Source: Methanofollis sp. W23 (GTDB lineage: Archaea > Halobacteriota > Methanomicrobia > Methanomicrobiales > Methanofollaceae). Taken from it: a stretch of 64,000 nucleotides of DNA. The position numbers and the translations under genes were made by a program. This document shows, piece after piece, positions 62,377-64,000 of the stretch (its first letter is position 1; the number at the start of each line of letters is the position of its first letter). The stretch lies in the NCBI RefSeq assembly GCF_017875325.1, contig NZ_JAGGMN010000001.1, positions 2,562,140-2,626,139 of the forward strand, read 5' to 3'. Below the pieces are notes generated by a model. It saw nothing but the letters and a program-made list of their open reading frames with translations, was not told the DNA's origin and ran no database searches.

Positions 62377-64000
62377 CTACACCTCCAACGTCGAGATGTC
62401 GCCGGGGTCGACGCCCATCTCCTGCGCCCGTAACACCCGGCGCATGATCTTGCCGCTCCTGGTCTTGGGAAGCGAGGAGACGAACTTGACCTCTGAAGGC
62501 ATGGCGATAGGGCCGATGCTCATGCGCACATGGTAGATGAGGTCAGTCTTCAGTTTCTCGCTCGGGGCGTAGCCCACCTTCAGGATGACGAAGGCCTTCA
62601 CCGCCTGGCCCTTCACGGCATCGGGGACGCCGATCACCGCCGCCTCGGCCACTGCCTCGTGGGCGACCAGGGCCGACTCCACCTCGGCAGTGCCCAGGTT
62701 GTGCCCGGCGACGATGATGACATCGTCGGCCCGTCCGAGGACCATGATGTAGCCCTCCTCGTCCTTCACCGCGAGGTCGCCGGCAAGATAGAGTTTGTCG
62801 ACCGTGGTCCAGTACTTCCGGTAGCGCTCGTCGTTTTTGTAGACCGTGCGCATCATCGCCGGCCATGGTTCGGTGAGGACCAGGAGGCCGCCGGTGCCGG
62901 GGGGCACCGGGTTGCCCTCGCGGTCCACCACCTCCGCCGAGACCCCCGGGATGGGTCGGCCCACGAACCCTGGCTTCATCGGTTCGCCGACGAGCGTGGC
63001 GAGCATCTGCATCCCGGTCTCGGTCTGCCACCAGGTGTCGAGCACCGGGCAGCGGGACTGGCCGATGACCCGGTGATACCACTCGAAGGCCTCAGGGTTG
63101 AGGGGTTCGCCGACCGACCCGATGACCCGCAGCGAGTCGAGATTGGAGCGGGCGGGCCACTCGTCGCCGAACTTCATGAACATCCGCACCGCCGTCGGGG
63201 CGGTGTAGAAGACCGTCACCCCGAAGTCCTCGATGACCCGCCACCAGACCCCTGGGTCGGGGTAGTCAGGGACCGTCTCGGTGATGAGCACCGTGGCCCC
63301 GGCGGCGAGCGGGCCGTAGATGACGTACGAGTGCCCGGTGATCCATCCTGGATCGGCGGTGCACCAGTAGACGTCGTGCTCCTTGAGGTCGAAGAGGTAC
63401 TTCGCCGTGTAGTAGGTGCCGACCATGTAGCCGCCGCAGGTGTGGACGATCCCCTTGGGCGGGCCGGTGGTGCCGCTGGTGTAGAGGATGAAGAGCGGGT
63501 CTTCGGCGTCCATCACCGCAGGGTCCACATGCGTGGGGGCGTCGGCCATGCACTCCTGGAAGTCGACCTCCATCTCTGGGTGGAGGGCGACGTGCGGGAC
63601 CGTCCGCCTGAGCACGATCACCTTCTCGACGCTCGGGGCATTCCTCACCGCCTCGCCGACGATGGTCTTGAGCGGGATCCGTGTCCCGCGCCGGTAGCTG
63701 ACGTCGGCGGTGACGACAACCTTCGCCCCGGCGTCCCGGATCCTGGCGTTGAGGGCGCCAGCCCCGAACCCGCCGTACACCACCGAGTGGATCGCGCCGA
63801 TCCTGGCGCAACCGAGGATAGCGATGATCTGTTCTGGGACAAGGGGCATGTAGATGCAGACGACGTCCCCGCGCCCGACCCCGAGGTTTTTCAGGGCGCC
63901 GGCAAACCGCATCACCTGCCGGTGGAGTTGGCGGTAGGTGAGCACCCGCTCGACCCCCCCCTCCTCGCCCCGCCAGATGAGCGCCACCTTGTTCCTGCGC
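62377..64000 (-). CDS. acs: Acetyl-CoA synthetase (N-terminus outside window)
   Basis: The frame is open to the edge of the window at 64000, so the start is missing. It is an AMP-forming adenylate enzyme: YTSGTTGPPKGIVHTCGG is the phosphate loop, TWWQTETGMQML the adenine/acetate site, GRADDVIIVAGHNLGTAEVE the hinge region, and SLPKTRSGKIMRR carries the C-terminal catalytic/acetylatable Lys. It activates acetate to acetyl-CoA for biosynthesis. Confidence 0.95.
   Translation of the reverse strand, partial: RRNKVALIWRGEEGGVERVLTYRQLHRQVMRFAGALKNLGVGRGDVVCIYMPLVPEQIIAILGCARIGAIHSVVYGGFGAGALNARIRDAGAKVVVTADVSYRRGTRIPLKTIVGEAVRNAPSVEKVIVLRRTVPHVALHPEMEVDFQECMADAPTHVDPAVMDAEDPLFILYTSGTTGPPKGIVHTCGGYMVGTYYTAKYLFDLKEHDVYWCTADPGWITGHSYVIYGPLAAGATVLITETVPDYPDPGVWWRVIEDFGVTVFYTAPTAVRMFMKFGDEWPARSNLDSLRVIGSVGEPLNPEAFEWYHRVIGQSRCPVLDTWWQTETGMQMLATLVGEPMKPGFVGRPIPGVSAEVVDREGNPVPPGTGGLLVLTEPWPAMMRTVYKNDERYRKYWTTVDKLYLAGDLAVKDEEGYIMVLGRADDVIIVAGHNLGTAEVESALVAHEAVAEAAVIGVPDAVKGQAVKAFVILKVGYAPSEKLKTDLIYHVRMSIGPIAMPSEVKFVSSLPKTRSGKIMRRVLRAQEMGVDPGDISTLEV

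Noticed and set aside
1-64000. tRNA genes, rRNA genes and transposase genes
   Set aside because: I looked by eye for tRNA T-arm patterns, rRNA-like blocks and DDE/tyrosine recombinase motifs and found none I could support; a tRNAscan or HMM search would be needed to be sure.

Overview
The window looks like chromosomal DNA of a hydrogenotrophic methanogen of the order Methanomicrobiales (Methanofollis/Methanoculleus-like). The evidence is a coenzyme M gene set using the cysteate-synthase route, an FmdE-type protein, HMG-CoA reductase, aIF1A and aTrm5, archaeal TATA boxes close to start codons, and GC-rich coding DNA. The genus is inference. No rRNA, tRNA, CRISPR array or transposase gene was recognised.

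Layout. 1-5.7 kb: argC (cut by the window edge), an ADP-ribosylglycohydrolase and a large PAS/GAF hybrid histidine kinase. 6.5-24.3 kb: a surface-glycan and secreted-protein island with a lipid-linked-glycan flippase, two GT2 and three GT4 glycosyltransferases, a hexapeptide acetyltransferase, a large polytopic membrane protein, two paralogous secreted beta-helix proteins (one with four CBM6-like modules), and an SGNH hydrolase whose PKD/CBM6 tail has decayed. 24.8-30.5 kb: a tightly packed six-gene operon for coenzyme M synthesis: sulfopyruvate decarboxylase (fused ComDE), cysteate synthase, methanogenesis marker 16, an Fe-S protein, a HypB-like GTPase and an orphan ABC ATPase. 30.7-36.2 kb: ATP-NAD kinase-like protein, rubredoxin-fused glutamate synthase, a Cys-rich DUF2769 protein and TrpB2. 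36.4-39.6 kb: XRE regulator, two-gene ABC exporter, a frameshifted DUF2178 membrane protein, and a small membrane protein behind paired operator-like dyads. 40-50.4 kb: secreted protein, MFS permease, DUF1015 protein, RimI-like acetyltransferase, Trm5 and HMG-CoA reductase. 51.3-55.9 kb: FmdE-like protein, then a six-gene operon of one lipoprotein plus five pilin-like membrane-anchored proteins. 55.9-64 kb: aIF1A, an EamA transporter with a histidine-rich tail, a DUF2807 lipoprotein, ThyX, a zinc-ribbon protein, a solitary MazF/PemK-like toxin, a GNAT, a membrane protein and acetyl-CoA synthetase (cut by the window edge).

The most unusual feature lies between the genes. Many of the long intergenic gaps carry members of one dispersed element. 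The ends are inverted repeats close to GGCTCTGTAGAAATCCTC, the interior is GC-rich and hairpin-forming, and most copies with two ends are flanked by an 8-bp direct repeat (perfect at 47.9 kb, usually 5-7 of 8 elsewhere). Ten copies with two ends (117 to 547 bp) and several fragments were found by eye. They behave like a non-autonomous, MITE-like transposable family with variable interiors, and shorter repeated modules are embedded in or near them. Other items of interest are the pilin-like operon, the coenzyme M operon with its Fe-S/GTPase/ABC partners, a 50-bp near-perfect palindrome built from two smaller dyads, and several genes caught in decay.
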